61,930 nucleotides of DNA from contig JBKQHQ010000088.1 in assembly GCA_052148715.1 (NCBI GenBank), forward strand, positions 1-61,930, in the 5' to 3' direction. A program made the position numbers and the translations under genes. The DNA is from JBKQHQ01 sp052148715. GTDB taxonomy: Bacteria > Pseudomonadota > Alphaproteobacteria > Rhizobiales > Xanthobacteraceae. How positions within the stretch are numbered: position 1 is the first letter of the stretch; each line of letters begins with the position of its first letter. The notes below the pieces were generated by a model. The model was not told the origin of the DNA and did no database searches. It was given only the letters and a program-made list of their open reading frames with translations. This document shows positions 59,970 to 61,930 of the stretch, piece after piece.

Positions 59970-61930
59970 ATGGAACGGGCGCTGGAGCCCACCGCCGATC
60001 CCGGTTGGATCCTTGACGGGGAAGGCTGCGATCCGCTTCGCGAAAGCAGTTATGAGTCACGTTTCGCTACGAGTAACGGCTTCCTTGGCGTAAGGGGCGC
60101 ACGCGCAGTCAATCGCGTAGCGCGTAGGGCCGTTCTAGCGCGCACCTATGTGGCTGGGCTTTTTGACACACACTCCGCCGAGCGGCCCGTAACGGAGCTC
60201 ATCCCGGCGGCCGACTGGCTGCGGGTTCAAATCTCGCTGGCCGGCGGATCGCTCCCGCACCACACGGGCGAACTGCCGTCGCATCGCATGACACTCGACA
60301 TGCGGCGGGGTGCACTGCTGACCGAATGCCGCCTGCCGAATGGAACCGCGACGGGCTTGCGCGTACGCACATTGCACCTCGTGTCGCTGAGCGAGCGCGC
60401 GGTCGGGCTCCAGTTGATCCAATTTGACCTTGAGGGTGGAGAGGTCGAGGTTACGCTCGAAGCGGGTTTCGAAGGGCTGAACCTCGGGCTGGTATCCGAG
60501 CGGCTCGAGCAGGATCTCGGCGTGTGGCGTACGGAGCGTTCCGGCAAGGGCCTCGCTATGGCGGCCGCGGCGTCGCTGCGGATCGACGGCTGCGATGTTC
60601 CACCGACCGCTCTCGGCCAATGCAAGTGGTCGTGGAGCTGGAAATCTCGCCCCGGTCAGGTCGTGTCTTTCGACCGGTCGGTCGCGGTGACGCGCAGTGA
60701 CATCCGAGGTCTGGACCCCGGCACCGCGGCCCAGGAAAAGCTCGGCATTGCGCGACGCCTCGGGTGGCGCGGCGTGGTCGCTGAACACGCGGCGGGCTGG
60801 GCGGGCCGCTGGCAATGCAGCGACGTCGAGGTCGAGGGCGACGACGACGCACAGAAGGCGTTGCGGTTCGCTGTCTACCATCTTAACAGCGCGGCCAATC
60901 CAGCCGACGAGCACGTCTCAATCGGCGCCCGGGCGCTGACCGGCGACGACTATCTTGGCCATGTGTTCTGGGACACCGAAATCTATCTGCTGCCGTTTTA
61001 TATTTTGACCTGGCCCGCCGCGGCCCGAGCGCTGCTCATGTATCGCTTCCGCACCCTCGATGGCGCGCGGAGGAAGGCGGCCCAGTTGGGCTGGCGCGGC
61101 GCCCTCTACGCCTGGGAGTCCGCCGACTCCGGCGCGGAGACTACCCCGGAGCAGGTTATCGGTCCGGATCGCCGGGTCATCGATATCCTTTCCGGCAAGC
61201 AGGAGCAGCATATCAGCGCGGACGTCGCCTACGCGGTCTGGCAATACTGGCAGGCGACCGAGGATGAAGGGTTCCTGCTCGACGCGGGCGCGGAGATCAT
61301 TCTCGAGACGGCCCGGTTCTGGTCCAGCCGCGCTCAGCTGGAGGCGGATGGCTATCGCCATGTCCGCGGCGTCATCGGACCGGATGAGTATCACGAGCAT
61401 ATCGACGACAACGCCTTCACCAACGTCATGGCCCGCTGGAACATTCGCCGGGCGCTCGATGTGGCGGCCTTGTTGCGCCAGCGCTGGCCCGAGGCGTGGG
61501 CGCGCCTCGCATCTCGACTCGACCTGGACGACACCGAGCTGAAACACTGGCTGGAGGTCGCCGATACGATGACGACCGGCCTCGATCCCGGAACGGGACT
61601 GTTCGAGCAGTTCGCGGGCTTTTTCACCCTCGAAAAAATCGATCTGGCGGACTACGCAGGCCGTTCCGTGCCAATGGACGTGGTGCTTGGGCGGGAGCGG
61701 ACGCGGCAATCCCAGGTGATCAAACAGGCCGATGTCGTCGCGCTGCTGGGGCTGTTGCCGAAGGAGTTCAGTGACGATGCCGCGGCGAAGAATTTCCACT
61801 ACTACGAGTCTCGTTGCGACCACGGCAGCTCGTTGAGCCCCGCCATGCATGGGATGGTCGCTGCCCGCCTAGGATACTCCGACGCGGCGCTACGCTACTT
61901 TCGGCAGACCGCGGCGATCGATCTCGCAGA
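59970..61930 (+). CDS. GH65 disaccharide phosphorylase, 3' end outside window
   Basis: An open frame of 653 codons running off the window, with AAGGAG 10 bases before the ATG at 59970. It follows the GH65 order: an N-terminal beta-sandwich (SSYESRFATSNGFLGVRGAR), a linker, then the (alpha/alpha)6 barrel with GHVFWDTEIYLLPFYI, GAWYPW-like GALYAWESADSGAE, the catalytic Glu in VIGPDEYHEHIDDNAFTNVM, and the phosphate loop CDHGSSLSP. It would split maltose, trehalose or kojibiose with phosphate to beta-glucose 1-phosphate; the exact sugar is undecided. It is partnered with the HAD mutase gene upstream. Confidence 0.9.
   Translation, partial: MERALEPTADPGWILDGEGCDPLRESSYESRFATSNGFLGVRGARAVNRVARRAVLARTYVAGLFDTHSAERPVTELIPAADWLRVQISLAGGSLPHHTGELPSHRMTLDMRRGALLTECRLPNGTATGLRVRTLHLVSLSERAVGLQLIQFDLEGGEVEVTLEAGFEGLNLGLVSERLEQDLGVWRTERSGKGLAMAAAASLRIDGCDVPPTALGQCKWSWSWKSRPGQVVSFDRSVAVTRSDIRGLDPGTAAQEKLGIARRLGWRGVVAEHAAGWAGRWQCSDVEVEGDDDAQKALRFAVYHLNSAANPADEHVSIGARALTGDDYLGHVFWDTEIYLLPFYILTWPAAARALLMYRFRTLDGARRKAAQLGWRGALYAWESADSGAETTPEQVIGPDRRVIDILSGKQEQHISADVAYAVWQYWQATEDEGFLLDAGAEIILETARFWSSRAQLEADGYRHVRGVIGPDEYHEHIDDNAFTNVMARWNIRRALDVAALLRQRWPEAWARLASRLDLDDTELKHWLEVADTMTTGLDPGTGLFEQFAGFFTLEKIDLADYAGRSVPMDVVLGRERTRQSQVIKQADVVALLGLLPKEFSDDAAAKNFHYYESRCDHGSSLSPAMHGMVAARLGYSDAALRYFRQTAAIDLA

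Noticed and set aside
60210..60240. A tRNA-like GGGTTCAAATC string
   Set aside because: It lies within the GH65 coding frame and no acceptor stem or anticodon arm can be folded around it.

Overview
The window reads as chromosomal DNA of a GC-rich alphaproteobacterium of the order Hyphomicrobiales (Rhizobiales), close to the Bradyrhizobium/Rhodopseudomonas/Xanthobacteraceae group. The grounds are a class I (archaeal-type) lysyl-tRNA synthetase, a hopanoid cluster with hpnO and hpnN, DUF2336, DUF2147 and BA14K proteins, and FixK/FNR-like boxes. This is inferred from gene content; no database search was possible. No rRNA, tRNA, CRISPR array or intact insertion sequence was seen.

Bases 1-13.9 kb hold mixed metabolic genes: a Cache-domain protein, a TauD-type dioxygenase, a TauE/SafE exporter, lysS, an ABC solute-binding protein gene broken by a stop codon, a SCO protein with a 55-residue membrane protein encoded just upstream, a ClpP-like periplasmic protein, a cytochrome P450, a Tat-exported molybdopterin dehydrogenase subunit without its usual small subunit, DUF2336, and a divergent marR/methyltransferase pair sharing a repeat-rich operator.

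Bases 13.9-30.9 kb are a nearly complete hopanoid locus. Dxs and IspH supply isoprenoid precursors and IspA makes farnesyl diphosphate. HpnC, HpnD and HpnE convert it to squalene and Shc (HpnF) cyclises it. HpnH and HpnG build the adenosyl- then ribosyl-hopane side chain, HpnO aminates it, HpnN exports hopanoids and HpnB is a glycosyltransferase. The squalene genes and shc form a tight minus-strand operon (hpnB-hpnC-hpnD-hpnE-shc-hpnG); dxs, ispH and hpnH run on the plus strand and meet hpnG tail to tail with a 78-base overlap. A frameshifted DUF2147 gene lies beside hpnN.

Bases 31-35.4 kb are a metal module: csoR divergent from a Cu(I) P-type ATPase, then a NixA/HoxN-type nickel/cobalt permease with a perfect inverted repeat upstream. 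A broken DUF2971 remnant precedes it.

Bases 35.4-58.9 kb look like a stress and micro-oxic accessory island. It has two orphan histidine kinases, a Crp/Fnr regulator, a cold-shock protein, a PHA synthase, a PHB-depolymerase-like esterase with a ribbon-helix-helix regulator, a DUF1269 stress protein, CsbD, a Spy/CpxP-like protein, a transglutaminase, BA14K and beta/gamma-crystallin secreted proteins, an AI-2E permease and several tiny proteins. Two things stand out. First, eight TTGAY-N4-RTCAA (FNR/FixK-like) boxes sit upstream of these genes, two of them in a duplicated cassette that also carries the palindrome TGTCCGATATCGGACA. Second, the island is littered with partial duplications and gene stumps: 3' ends of a crp gene, a crystallin gene and a DUF3096 gene, two P-type ATPase tails, and a ligD-derived inverted repeat.

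Bases 59.1 kb to the end hold a beta-phosphoglucomutase-like HAD protein and the start of a GH65 disaccharide phosphorylase. Together they would turn a glucose disaccharide into glucose 6-phosphate.
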